64,000 nt of DNA, taken from contig NC_021592.1 in assembly GCF_000152265.2 (NCBI RefSeq), positions 248,001 through 312,000 on the forward strand, given 5' to 3'. Position numbers and translations under genes: made by a program. This document shows, piece after piece, positions 1 to 8,685 of this stretch. The notes beneath the pieces were generated by a model that was given only the letters and a program-made list of their open reading frames with translations, was not told where the DNA came from and did no database searches. Within the stretch, counting starts at the first letter, position 1. Every line of letters starts with the position of its first letter. The stretch is from Ferroplasma acidarmanus Fer1. Lineage in GTDB: Archaea; Thermoplasmatota; Thermoplasmata; Thermoplasmatales; Thermoplasmataceae.

Positions 1-197
1 ATTGCATTATTTGCACGGCCTATTTCGTCCGTTACAGGGCCTGATTCTATTTCCTTATCGCTTACAAATTCTTCAATTAACTCTATATATTTGCTATATC
101 CCATAATAATATCTGAGTTTTTCAGGCTTTCTATGGCGTCACCTGTAATTTCCCCATTGCTGCCTGGCCCGATACCAATTAAATATAACTTAGGCAT
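1..197 (-). CDS. cbiH: Cobalt-precorrin-3B C17-methyltransferase, partial (CbiH/CobJ family)
   Basis: The gene starts with ATG at 197 and runs off the left edge, so only about 65 N-terminal residues are visible. They begin MPKLYLIGIGPGSNGEIT, the glycine-rich SAM-binding loop of cobalamin-pathway tetrapyrrole methylases. The following GYSKYIELIEEF is the form typical of the CbiH/CobJ branch, which methylates C17 and contracts the corrin ring. Other methylases of this superfamily (CbiL, CbiF, diphthine synthase) share the first loop but usually lack the GYxxYxxLI segment. Family membership is secure; the exact step is probable. Neighbouring cobalamin genes would lie outside the window. Confidence 0.7.
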   Translation of the reverse strand, partial: MPKLYLIGIGPGSNGEITGDAIESLKNSDIIMGYSKYIELIEEFVSDKEIESGPVTDEIGRANNA

Positions 198-310
198 AGA
201 CCTTCATAAATGAATTAATAATATTCTTTGCTATTTTTTATAAATAAATATACAACATCGGATAAATATATCTCCATATATAATGGAGCCTTGTAGATGG
301 TTTTAAATTT

Positions 311-1168
311 TTATTGATCGTTCGCCTTTGAGGGTTTATCTGATATATTCTTATCAAAATCCTGATAAAAATCATAGTTTATAACTTCGTATTGCTCCTT
401 CCTGGTCATCATTTGATCAATAATCTTTTCCTGGTTTCCATCTTTTTTGAGTGCATCAAGTGCTAAATCCATAGCCTTTGCAGCGATTCTAAACAATGTA
501 ACCGGGAAAATAACTATTCTGTACCCCATTTCCTGAAACTCTCCTGCTTTTATAAATGGCGTTTTTCCGAATTCGGTCATATTTGCCAGCAATGGAAAGT
601 CTGTATTGTCTGCGAAATATTTGAATTCATCGCGGTCTGTCAGGGCTTCGGGAAATATTATGTCCGCGCCCTCTTTTATGTATGTTTTAGCCCTGGACAA
701 GGCATCCTCCATGCCCGTTACAGCCCTTGCATCCGTCCTTGCAATTATCAAAGCATTCTTTCTTGCTGCATTTGCTGCCCTGATTTTTTCAACCATGTTA
801 TCCCTGGATATAACCTCCTTTCCATTGAGGTGGCCGCATCTTTTTGGTGACACCTGGTCTTCAATCTGTATAGCAGATGCCCCTGCTTCTTCCAGAAGCT
901 TAACAGTCCTGTATACGCTCAGGGTTTCCCCAAAGCCGGTATCAGCATCAACTATGATAGGTATGTCTGTAATTTCGTGTATTCCCCTTACCATATTTGT
1001 AAGCTCTGTCAATGTTATTACACCCAGGTCCGGAAGGCCCATGGATGCCGTTAATCCACCGCCCGACAGATATACAGCCTTGAAGCCTTTCCTCTCTGCC
1101 AGCATAGCAGAAAACGGATTATAAACACCTGGAACAGATAAAAATTTATTATCAAGAAGATTAGACAA
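311..1168 (-). CDS. prpB: 2-methylisocitrate lyase (PrpB; isocitrate lyase/PEP mutase superfamily)
   Basis: A 285-residue TIM-barrel lyase, the normal length for PrpB. It would split 2-methylisocitrate into pyruvate and succinate in the cytoplasm. DADTGFG at residues 74-80 supplies metal-binding aspartates, and KRCGH at 109-113 is the catalytic-cysteine loop of isocitrate and methylisocitrate lyases. The start is TTG at 1168 and overlaps the end of the upstream prpD gene by 8 bases, so the two are surely co-transcribed and translationally coupled. The pairing with PrpD argues for methylisocitrate rather than isocitrate or carboxyphosphonoenolpyruvate as substrate. No dedicated methylcitrate synthase is adjacent; the citrate synthase at 42593 is a candidate. 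Confidence 0.87.
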   Translation of the reverse strand: MSNLLDNKFLSVPGVYNPFSAMLAERKGFKAVYLSGGGLTASMGLPDLGVITLTELTNMVRGIHEITDIPIIVDADTGFGETLSVYRTVKLLEEAGASAIQIEDQVSPKRCGHLNGKEVISRDNMVEKIRAANAARKNALIIARTDARAVTGMEDALSRAKTYIKEGADIIFPEALTDRDEFKYFADNTDFPLLANMTEFGKTPFIKAGEFQEMGYRIVIFPVTLFRIAAKAMDLALDALKKDGNQEKIIDQMMTRKEQYEVINYDFYQDFDKNISDKPSKANDQ

Positions 1169-2450
1169 GTTCTGACACCTCCCTGTCTTCCATTGTCCAC
1201 ATATCCTTTAAGGAATCTGTAATTCCTGTAAGCCTGACAAATTTTGATTCGATTTCCCTGTCATCCATAGGATTCTTATAATGCCCTCTGGGTATTTCTA
1301 TCTCGCTTTCTACCTTCTTTCCATTGCACTTTGCCTCCAATCTTATGGGCAGTTTATCCGGGTACTGTTCCGTGAATTCTTTCAATTCCGTTACGTGGAT
1401 TTTTCCCATCAGTTCAGAAATCTGCTTGTTTCTTATATCATTATAATTATTTACCCAGAAATCCTTATTGACAAGAGTAGAAGCTATGATGAATGGGAGG
1501 CTATGGTCTGCGGTTTCCTTGTTTTCCGGATGCCATTTCTCCTTATCAGCCAGTATAGAAACTGCTGCCTCATAGGTATAAACTTCTATTGAATCGGTAT
1601 GGTTTAAATCCATGTCATTAACAAGTTTCAATGAAGCTTCAACTGCAGCCATGGCATGGTATTCAACAGGATATTTCTTAACGTATGTCCTCATAATTCC
1701 ATTAACTTTGCTTCCCTCCAGTTTTGAGAAATCTATATCAGGGGCAACTATATTTTTGAACCCCATTTTGCCTGACAGTGGCTCAGTTGGCGATGTAAAC
1801 CCATACAATGTTGCCAGGGTACCGAAAACTGAATTTCTGGCGCTATTTGCTGCTGCGCCTGCCTTCCACATTGTGAGGTCCCCAACCCTTGGCTGCCTTA
1901 ATGCCACATGTGGAACAAGCGCTATCGATATTGCATTTATTGTCTGGCTCTCATCAAATTCCAGCAACCTGGAAAGTGCTGCTGCCATGGCTATTTCTGT
2001 AAAATTAACATGGTCGTAACCTTTTGCCCTGAGGGAGGTGGAGTCGCATAGCCTTGTGCCGATTTCATAGCCGACTGCTGCTGCTGTGATCAGGTCTTTA
2101 CCTGTTTTATTGAAAATGGAAGAGAGGGTTACCAGTGGGCCAAACATATCGCTTGGATGCAGTGGCTCAAGTGAAAGATATGTGTCATTAAAATCCATGT
2201 ATCTTATAAATAATGAATTTAGGAATGCAGAATAATCAGGAGATGATGTTCCCATGCCTATAATCTTTGCATTTCCAGGGTATAATCCTATCATTTTCTT
2301 AATTTTTAATGCCGGCGGAGAATCAATAGATGAATAGGCAACACCAAGAGCATCTATGAATCTTCGTTTTACTTCATGCTTTACGTCTTCTCCTAAACTT
2401 TTATAGGATACCCCCGTAATAAATTCAGCCAGTTTATTTTCAATAGCCAT
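1161..2450 (-). CDS. prpD: MmgE/PrpD family protein, probable 2-methylcitrate dehydratase
   Basis: A member of the MmgE/PrpD fold, about 430 residues, close to the usual 450-480. The family dehydrates 2-methylcitrate, or acts as cis-aconitate decarboxylase or iminodisuccinate epimerase in other branches. The segment with HPSDMFGP, followed by a KTGKDLITAAAVGYEIG helix, is typical of the family's helical domain. I chose ATG at 2450 (MAIENKLAEF); upstream TTG and ATG codons in frame add only a short hydrophobic stub. The gene overlaps prpB, supporting a methylcitrate-cycle role in propionate or propionyl-CoA disposal. The exact substrate is inferred from the neighbour. Confidence 0.8.
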   Translation of the reverse strand: MAIENKLAEFITGVSYKSLGEDVKHEVKRRFIDALGVAYSSIDSPPALKIKKMIGLYPGNAKIIGMGTSSPDYSAFLNSLFIRYMDFNDTYLSLEPLHPSDMFGPLVTLSSIFNKTGKDLITAAAVGYEIGTRLCDSTSLRAKGYDHVNFTEIAMAAALSRLLEFDESQTINAISIALVPHVALRQPRVGDLTMWKAGAAANSARNSVFGTLATLYGFTSPTEPLSGKMGFKNIVAPDIDFSKLEGSKVNGIMRTYVKKYPVEYHAMAAVEASLKLVNDMDLNHTDSIEVYTYEAAVSILADKEKWHPENKETADHSLPFIIASTLVNKDFWVNNYNDIRNKQISELMGKIHVTELKEFTEQYPDKLPIRLEAKCNGKKVESEIEIPRGHYKNPMDDREIESKFVRLTGITDSLKDMWTMEDREVSELV

Positions 2451-2557
2451 AATAAATAATAACATCAAATAATATATTGTTTGTTATTGAGAAATTGATA
2501 ATGAGATTAATTGCATACACAAAACTTTAATAAAGGAGATTAAATTAATAGATTAAA

Positions 2558-3400
2558 TTGGCCAGCAAGAATAATAAAAAAAATAACAAAAGTACAAAGA
2601 AAATCAATACTAAAAAAGAAAACTACACAGGATTTATTAAAAGCAGGAATTTTATATGGACAGTTATAGGTACCGTTATTATAGTGGTTATTGTACTGGT
2701 TGCCATTTTTAATCCCTTCTTTGAACCACCGGCAAGCATACACCCTGACACTTATTATAAAGTTTCTGGAGGAGACCTTCTATCAAATGGACAATCAGCT
2801 GTATTCTTTTTATCATGGATTGGATGCCCTATAGGTGCAACAGATTCCTGGGCTATTTATTCTGCAATTAATTCCACCAGTGACATATACAGCCACGTTA
2901 AATTGCATACTGCAGACCCCACAGATGTATACTCTAATGGCACTACAGGCCAACCAGGGCTCTTATTCAAGGGAAATTTTACATTTACAACATCCGGTCA
3001 TAAATTCACATTCTATCCTTTATATATGTATAATGAAAACATGACAGGTACAGTGACAAATAGTAAATTGAATACATCACAGCTTATCCCTTACGGCCTT
3101 AATCTGATAAACGAAACATATCCTGCCAGGGTTGCAGCCATGTTCTATAAGTATTCTAATTATACTGAATATGACCATCACCTGACCACTACGGTTTTAA
3201 TAACAGGGCCACATGGCTCATATATATTGAATTCTTACATGTATACACCTGTTTCAGGTGGTTTGCTTGGAAGTGGAACTCCCTCCAGTGGAAGCTGGCA
3301 ACCAAATACTCCAGAACATGTAATGTCTCATTTATCTGAATCAAAAAGCATAACAGATGCAGCCGGGACATTCAGTGGATATCTTTCCAAGGTACAATGA
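2558..3400 (+). CDS. Membrane-anchored DUF929-like protein
   Basis: A 280-residue protein of unknown function. A very lysine/asparagine-rich N-terminus (about residues 1-30) precedes one strong hydrophobic segment at roughly 34-52, so the remainder probably faces the outside. The sequence FLSWIGCPIGATDSWAIY at about 87-104 resembles the conserved core of DUF929, an archaeal family seen in Sulfolobales and Thermoplasmatales. That core carries one cysteine and looks like a degenerate redox-fold motif, but no activity is known. The start is TTG; no better ATG lies upstream. It stands alone, divergent from prpD and convergent with thioredoxin reductase. Confidence 0.6.
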   Translation: MASKNNKKNNKSTKKINTKKENYTGFIKSRNFIWTVIGTVIIVVIVLVAIFNPFFEPPASIHPDTYYKVSGGDLLSNGQSAVFFLSWIGCPIGATDSWAIYSAINSTSDIYSHVKLHTADPTDVYSNGTTGQPGLLFKGNFTFTTSGHKFTFYPLYMYNENMTGTVTNSKLNTSQLIPYGLNLINETYPARVAAMFYKYSNYTEYDHHLTTTVLITGPHGSYILNSYMYTPVSGGLLGSGTPSSGSWQPNTPEHVMSHLSESKSITDAAGTFSGYLSKVQ

Positions 3401-3574
3401 AATCCACAACATGTTCCTGGGACATTAGATTATAAAGATATCTGCTACTATCAAAGTTGAATTTGAAAATGGATGAAGTTAGATGCTTATACATAATTTT
3501 GATTTTTAACTGCAATATGCAATAGAGTCCCGATAAAAAGATAAATCTATATAAATAAAAAAAAATAAATGGAA

Positions 3575-4531
3575 TTAATTTTTTATGAGTTTCCAGTCAC
3601 TTTTTGCTGCAACTTTGCCCTTCTTTTTCTGTACATAATTGTATGCGGAAAGTGCTGCGATAGCTCCCTGCCCGGCAGAGATTACAGCCTGTTTATATGG
3701 CGTATCCGTAACATCGCCACATGCAAACACTCCATCCGTAGAAGTTTTGCAATATTTATCGACGACTACCTCATTGTTCTCATTCAGATCTACCAGGTTC
3801 CTGACAAATTCAGATTTAGCAATATACCCTTTCTCCGCAAATACACCTGATAATTTTACCGTTTTATTTTCGCCACTGGATTTGTTCTGGAAAGTAACGG
3901 ATTCAACAGATTCCGAACCATTAATCGATGCAGGCACACTATCAAAGTATATTTCTTTATTTTCTATGCTATTAACGGTCTGGAGAAGTTCATCATCTCC
4001 CACCAGCTTTTTAGCATTGGTAATATAATAAACCTTTCCTGCAACCGATGAAAGGTACACAAGAGCTTCAAGTGCATGGCTCCCATTCCCGACTACCGCT
4101 ACCTCCTTACCTTTAAAAAGTGGGCCATCACAGATTGCACAGTATGAGATGCCATGCCCTTTTAATCTGGATTCGCCTTCTACATCAAGGTCTCTTGGAG
4201 TTTTTCCGAATGCAAGTATTAAGGACATGGATGAGTATTCTTTGCCTGCTGTTTTCAGGAAAAATTTATCGCCTTCCTTTGAAATCTTTAAAACTTCATC
4301 GTACACGAATTCTGTTCCATAATGCTCTGCCTGTTCCTTGAACTTATTTGCCAGTTCAAATCCACCGATCATATCAAAGCCAGGGTAGTTCTGAATATCT
4401 GTTGTCAGCAAAGCCTGCCCGCCTATATCCTTTGTTATTACAAGTGTTTTCATGCCCTGCCTTGCAGCGTAAATTGCTGCAGATAGGCCGGCAGAAGCAC
4501 CGCCCACTATTATGGTATCATAGGAATCCAT
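3575..4531 (-). CDS. trxB: Thioredoxin reductase (FAD-dependent, CxxC)
   Basis: A low-molecular-weight thioredoxin reductase, 318 residues from ATG at 4531 (MDSYDTIIVGGASAG), the usual length. An in-frame start 60 bases upstream would run into the thioredoxin gene and is less likely. The FAD loop is at residues 9-15 and the redox pair CAIC at 131-134. In the second nucleotide-binding domain the normal GGGxSA is GNGSHALEA (148-156), and the HRR phosphate-binding motif expected soon after is replaced by YYITNAKK (168-175). NADPH use is therefore doubtful, as published for the Thermoplasma acidophilum enzyme. It follows thioredoxin by 10 bases, forming a two-gene operon. Confidence 0.88.
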   Translation of the reverse strand: MDSYDTIIVGGASAGLSAAIYAARQGMKTLVITKDIGGQALLTTDIQNYPGFDMIGGFELANKFKEQAEHYGTEFVYDEVLKISKEGDKFFLKTAGKEYSSMSLILAFGKTPRDLDVEGESRLKGHGISYCAICDGPLFKGKEVAVVGNGSHALEALVYLSSVAGKVYYITNAKKLVGDDELLQTVNSIENKEIYFDSVPASINGSESVESVTFQNKSSGENKTVKLSGVFAEKGYIAKSEFVRNLVDLNENNEVVVDKYCKTSTDGVFACGDVTDTPYKQAVISAGQGAIAALSAYNYVQKKKGKVAAKSDWKLIKN

Positions 4532-4541
4532 GATATCACAT

Positions 4542-4844
4542 TCATGCCAGGCTTTTAATTTTCTGTGCCAGAACTTCCTTAGGTACAACACCTATTGACA
4601 TATCAACAGCTTTTCCGTTTTTAAAGAACAGTATTGTAGGTATGCTTTCTATTCTGTAATTTCTTGATGTAACTGGATTTTCATCCACATTTACCTTTCC
4701 GAAGTTAGCAACATTTGCATATTCCTTTGAAAGTTCGTCAACTACAGGAGAGAGGTATCTGCACGGAGCACACCATGCTGCCCACATATCTATGACTGAT
4801 AACTTCGATGAACTTACGAATGACTGGAAATTTCCATCATTCAA
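4542..4844 (-). CDS. trxA: Thioredoxin
   Basis: A compact thioredoxin with the redox motif WCAPC at residues 24-28 and the later cis-proline segment IESIPTILFFKNGK. It would reduce cytoplasmic disulfides and be recycled by the reductase encoded 10 bases downstream. The start is uncertain. A TTG at 4844 gives MNDGNFQSFV, but the reading frame stays open upstream and encodes GPVELNDGNF, which fits the usual first strand of thioredoxins. There is no in-frame ATG or GTG there, so initiation may use a rare codon upstream. The upstream gap holds a 10-bp inverted repeat (4975-5007) shared with the divergent regulator. Confidence 0.88.
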   Translation of the reverse strand: MNDGNFQSFVSSSKLSVIDMWAAWCAPCRYLSPVVDELSKEYANVANFGKVNVDENPVTSRNYRIESIPTILFFKNGKAVDMSIGVVPKEVLAQKIKSLA

Positions 4845-4974
4845 CTCTACAGGTCCGCTGGTTCCTGAACTTTTGCCAAATACATTATTGTTTTCCGTTT
4901 TAATTACCCTACCAATAGCACAGCTAATTTGATAGCTATGTTATTGTTACTATATTATAAAGAAATATTTAACT

Positions 4975-5007
4975 GTATTGTATTATATTGTATAAACAAT
5001 ACAATAC
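4975..5007. promoter_or_regulatory. Inverted repeat in the trxA/HTH-regulator intergenic region, likely operator
   Basis: GTATTGTATT at 4975-4984 and its exact reverse complement AATACAATAC at 4998-5007 are separated by 13 bases. A nested ATTGT/ACAAT pair (4987-4991 and 4996-5000) lies inside. The site sits between thioredoxin (minus) and the HTH regulator (plus, start 5032), about 25-55 bases before the regulator start, where a bound dimer would cover the core promoter. Operator function is inferred from symmetry and position. Confidence 0.6.
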
Positions 5008-5031
5008 CGTTATATAGAAATTTGTTATACA

Positions 5032-5406
5032 GTGCATATGGGTTCATTTAACCAGATACTGGACGAAAATGCAACATGCAGGGACATGTTTGAATATTTC
5101 TTTGACCTATCGCCAGCGGATGTAGCTGTCCTCTATTCCCTTGATAATGAAACAGGGGCAACACTTGATGACGTTGCAGTGAAGGTACACAAAGACCGGA
5201 CAACGGTATTCCGCTCCCTTCAGAGGCTTGTTGGAACAGGAATTGTAACGAAAAAGAAAAGTATCCTTGAAAAGGGAGGATATTATTATTCGTACTCCCG
5301 GATTAGCAAAGCAAAAATAGTAGAGCTTATCAATAACCGCGAAGGGGAATTCCATTCTGTACTTCAATGCCTCCTCAAAGATATGGAAAGTGAATTTAAA
5401 AAATAA
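5032..5406 (+). CDS. Winged-helix transcriptional regulator (TrmB/MarR-like)
   Basis: A 124-residue DNA-binding protein. The segment TLDDVAVKVHKDRTTVFRSL (about residues 43-62) is a clear helix-turn-helix recognition unit, followed by a wing with LVGTGIVTKKK. This layout matches short archaeal TrmB-type regulators without an effector domain. It starts with GTG at 5032; an ATG two codons later (5038) is an alternative. Its own upstream region carries a perfect 10-bp inverted repeat, and the gene is divergent from thioredoxin/thioredoxin reductase, so autoregulation and control of that redox operon are plausible. moaE follows after 45 bases. The only cysteines (C17 in ENATCRD and one near position 111) could be redox sensors, but that is a guess. 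Confidence 0.7.
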   Translation: MHMGSFNQILDENATCRDMFEYFFDLSPADVAVLYSLDNETGATLDDVAVKVHKDRTTVFRSLQRLVGTGIVTKKKSILEKGGYYYSYSRISKAKIVELINNREGEFHSVLQCLLKDMESEFKK

Positions 5407-5451
5407 GATGCCAATCAAAAATATTAATATTGATTAGCAATTATTATAGTA

Positions 5452-5862
5452 ATGATCAAAATACAGGAAGAAAAAATAGACCATGAAACACTGGTAAATG
5501 AAGTTAAAAATGATAAGGCTGGCGCCATCGTCACATTTTATGGAACAGTTAGGTCAATAGATGAAACTTCTGATGATATTATAGCACTGGTATATGAAGC
5601 ATATGAAGAGATGGCAATTAAAAAAATAGAAGAAATAATAAAAGACGCACAGAAAAAGTATCCGGTAATCAATGTGGCTGTGATTCAGAGAATAGGGCGC
5701 GTAAATGTTGGTGAGGACTCCATAGGCATAGCTGTTTCCTCTGAACACAGGGATAGCGCATTCCATGCCTGTGAATTTATAATAGACAAAATAAAAATTT
5801 TGCCGCCAATATGGAAAAAGGAGATTTACTCCTCAGGCGAAGTCTGGAGGTCAGAGGCATAG
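5452..5862 (+). CDS. moaE: Molybdopterin synthase catalytic subunit MoaE
   Basis: A 136-residue MoaE, the normal size. The family transfers sulfur from the MoaD thiocarboxylate to cyclic pyranopterin monophosphate to make molybdopterin. Diagnostic segments are AGAIVTFYGTVR near residues 23-34, HRIG-like IQRIGRVNVGE near 79-89, SSEHRDSAFHACEFIID near 96-112 and the catalytic-lysine region KILPPIWKKE near 114-123. Its partner MoaD is at 21997 and MoaA at 21046. The last 37 bases overlap the 3' end of the convergent MFS gene. Confidence 0.93.
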   Translation: MIKIQEEKIDHETLVNEVKNDKAGAIVTFYGTVRSIDETSDDIIALVYEAYEEMAIKKIEEIIKDAQKKYPVINVAVIQRIGRVNVGEDSIGIAVSSEHRDSAFHACEFIIDKIKILPPIWKKEIYSSGEVWRSEA

Positions 5863-7181
5863 CCTTTTTTAAAATATTTTGATTTTCCTGTATAAACTGC
5901 TATGACTGTAAAGGCTGCAACTATTATGAACAGGATAATAGTGTTGAATTTTAATCCAACAAGAACAAGAATGGCTCCACCTGTTAAACCGCTTACGGCT
6001 TCTGTAATCTTATTAAACATGTAATTCCAGCCATTGCCCACGCCCCTTAATGATGTGGGAATAAAACCATTGAGTACGGCATTGTAAGCCATGGGGCCTG
6101 AATAATTCATAAAGATAATAATTATTGAAAATGGAATAACAAGGTATACAGGCAGAATGCCAGCGAATGTTATGAAAAGTGCAAATATTGCTATTGCAGC
6201 TATTATTGAGGGAATAACCGATGCACGGTAAATGCCTAAATGTTTAGCCATTACTGGCGAAATTATTGCGCCGGCAAAACCAAAACTGTATATTATAGCA
6301 TCAGCCCCCAGTATCTGATAAAATGTAAACAGCTTTAAGGTTTCCAGCATGTATGTAATATAAAATGCGAATCCCCAGCCTATAAATCCAACTATGCCAT
6401 TCAGGGAAAAGGCAAAAACCAGTTCCCTGTTAAGGCCATTGCGGAATAATGAAATAATATTTTTCAAGGTTACATGGTTTTTCTGGCCGGATTGGTTTAT
6501 ATTTATATCCTCTCCATAAACGTGCTTTATTACATCTTGGGTTTCTTTGTATTTTCCATTTCCATAAAGCCAGATAGGGGTTTCAGTCATTCTTGACCTT
6601 AATAAGAGTATTATGGCTGCAAAAATACCACCTATAACAAATATATAACGCCAGACCGAATCATTATGTGTTATGTGATATAGGAGAAATACAGAGGCAA
6701 TGGCTATTAACGCAACAACTGAAAAACTGTATGCCCATAATGAGTAATAATGGTTTCTCTGTTTCCTGCTTATATATTCATAAATATATGAAAATCCGGT
6801 TGCAACATCACTTCCAATAGAAAAGCCCATAATGAGCCTGAATAATGTAAATTCAAATATATTAGTAGAAATGGCGATTAAAAATGCGAATATAATGAAT
6901 ACTGCCATATTATACATTAAAAGCCTTTTCCGGCCAAATTTATCGGTAAGGTATCCACCAAGAATGGCCCCGGCAATGGCACCTATGTTCGCTGCGGCTA
7001 CCGAGATGCCAAGCATGGCACCGGCTGGATGGAGATCTGCCTTAAAAAAATCGAGGACAAAGCCAAATGATGTTAAATCCCAGACATCGAGAAATACGCT
7101 GGCGGAAGCTATAAATACCATATATGCACCCTTTATATTATTGTGCTTATATACAAAATCAGCAACGGTATTCGATTCCAT
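5826..7181 (-). CDS. MFS transporter (metabolite:H+ symporter type)
   Basis: A 451-residue membrane protein with about 12 hydrophobic segments and a hydrophilic central loop near residues 205-235. The MFS loop signature GGYLTDKFGRKR (about 80-91) is intact, and MTETPIWLY in the central loop resembles sugar-porter and organic-acid permeases of the MHS/sugar-porter branch. It is divergent from glcD-glcF with about 90 bases between the starts, so uptake of lactate, glycolate or another organic acid is a reasonable guess. The substrate cannot be read from sequence. The 3' end overlaps moaE, which points the other way. Confidence 0.82.
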   Translation of the reverse strand: MESNTVADFVYKHNNIKGAYMVFIASASVFLDVWDLTSFGFVLDFFKADLHPAGAMLGISVAAANIGAIAGAILGGYLTDKFGRKRLLMYNMAVFIIFAFLIAISTNIFEFTLFRLIMGFSIGSDVATGFSYIYEYISRKQRNHYYSLWAYSFSVVALIAIASVFLLYHITHNDSVWRYIFVIGGIFAAIILLLRSRMTETPIWLYGNGKYKETQDVIKHVYGEDININQSGQKNHVTLKNIISLFRNGLNRELVFAFSLNGIVGFIGWGFAFYITYMLETLKLFTFYQILGADAIIYSFGFAGAIISPVMAKHLGIYRASVIPSIIAAIAIFALFITFAGILPVYLVIPFSIIIIFMNYSGPMAYNAVLNGFIPTSLRGVGNGWNYMFNKITEAVSGLTGGAILVLVGLKFNTIILFIIVAAFTVIAVYTGKSKYFKKGYASDLQTSPEE

Positions 7182-7272
7182 TGTACTGGTTAAGCATCAT
7201 GAAAATATAAATATTTGCGAATAAGCCCCGGAAATAAGAAAGTATTATTAGTTAGCAGGCTTTACATTTATC

Positions 7273-8685
7273 ATGCAAATATCAGGTAAAAGTGCTATCC
7301 AGGAATTGATAGATAAACTTGGCAAAGATATTATTTTAACGACCAAGGAAGAATTAATACCTTATATGAAGGATGCTTCATATATTAAGGGAAAAATGCC
7401 ACTGGCTGTTTGCCTTCCAGAAAATGCAGACCAGATTTCCAGCATACTCAAAATATGCAATAAATTTAAAATCAATGTTACTGCAAGAAGCGGCGGCACT
7501 TCACTCACCGGTTCATCGGTAGAAAGCTTTGACGGAATAATTATAAGCACCATGAATTTAAACAGGCTCCTTGAACTGGATTTATCCTCAAGGTATGTGG
7601 TATGTGAACCGGGAGTGAGGATAGATATATTGAATGCGGAGCTTAAAAAGCATAATTTTTTTTACCCGCCTGACCCTGCCAGTTCAAGGGCATCAACAAT
7701 AGGTGGCTCATTGTCCACCAATGCAGGAGGATTGCGGGCAGTAAGGTATGGAGCCACAAAGGAATGGGTGCTTGGCATGGAAGTAGTTCTGCCAACAGGG
7801 GAAATTATAAGGACCGGCGAATACACATTGAAACGTAGTGCAGGCTATGACCTTACTGCATTGATGATAGGAAGCGAAGGAACACTGGGGATAATAACAA
7901 AAGCAATATTAAAAATTGAGCCATTGCCTGAAACCACTGCAAAAATTATGGGGTTTTACCGTGACATATTATCTGTCGGGAAATCCATGGATACAATAAA
8001 AAGCCAGGGAATTACACCCATAATAGCGGAATTCATGGACCTTCCAACAATAAATTCAATCAAAAAAGCTATGGGAATTGAGGTACCTGCATACACACAG
8101 TACCTTCTGATGGTTGATATTGACAGCGCTCCTGAGGCTTTAGAAAGAAAACTTGCTTCGGCAAAAGATATAATGGGCAAATTTTCAGAGGATGTAATAG
8201 TGATAAGGGACCAGAAAAGGATGGATGAGATATACGCAGCAAGAAAAGGCGCATATTCTGCCCTTCTGGAACAGAGGGATAACAGCAACCAGCTAATTGT
8301 TATAGGGGACGTAATTGTACCATCAAGCCAGCTGGCAGATGCACTCGGTCAAATAGAGGGCTATGCCAGAACTGATGGGTTAAAAACCACCCTTTTCGGG
8401 CATATAGGGGATGGAAACATTCACGCGAATATATTTATGGACAATACAGAAGAGGGCAGAAAAAAGATGGCAAAACTCCAGATGGATATAGCCAGGGTAG
8501 CTATAAGGCATAGGGGATCGGTTTCTGCTGAGCATGGAATCGGAACAGAAAAAAATGAGCTGCTTTACGAGGAGTATAAGGAACGAAATTCCCTATACAC
8601 GCTTGAAGTAATGAGATTAATAAAGAAAGCATTTGACCCGAACAATATACTGAACAGAGGTAAGATATTTTATGAACCTGATTAA
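7273..8685 (+). CDS. glcD: FAD-linked oxidase, D-lactate/glycolate dehydrogenase subunit (GlcD family)
   Basis: A 470-residue flavoprotein of the VAO/PCMH fold, normal for GlcD. ARSGGTSLTGSS at 71-82 binds the FAD pyrophosphate. The C-terminal substrate domain carries FGHIGDGNIHANIF and SAEHGIGTEKNELL, the histidine/glutamate motifs of D-2-hydroxyacid dehydrogenases. It would oxidise D-lactate, glycolate or a related 2-hydroxyacid and pass electrons to the iron-sulfur partner encoded immediately downstream with a 14-base overlap. No GlcE-like third subunit is present, a two-part arrangement common in archaea. The substrate is not determined by sequence. Confidence 0.87.
   Translation: MQISGKSAIQELIDKLGKDIILTTKEELIPYMKDASYIKGKMPLAVCLPENADQISSILKICNKFKINVTARSGGTSLTGSSVESFDGIIISTMNLNRLLELDLSSRYVVCEPGVRIDILNAELKKHNFFYPPDPASSRASTIGGSLSTNAGGLRAVRYGATKEWVLGMEVVLPTGEIIRTGEYTLKRSAGYDLTALMIGSEGTLGIITKAILKIEPLPETTAKIMGFYRDILSVGKSMDTIKSQGITPIIAEFMDLPTINSIKKAMGIEVPAYTQYLLMVDIDSAPEALERKLASAKDIMGKFSEDVIVIRDQKRMDEIYAARKGAYSALLEQRDNSNQLIVIGDVIVPSSQLADALGQIEGYARTDGLKTTLFGHIGDGNIHANIFMDNTEEGRKKMAKLQMDIARVAIRHRGSVSAEHGIGTEKNELLYEEYKERNSLYTLEVMRLIKKAFDPNNILNRGKIFYEPD

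Noticed and set aside
5826-5862. Read-through or fusion between moaE and the MFS gene
   Set aside because: The genes are on opposite strands; this is a simple convergent 3' overlap.
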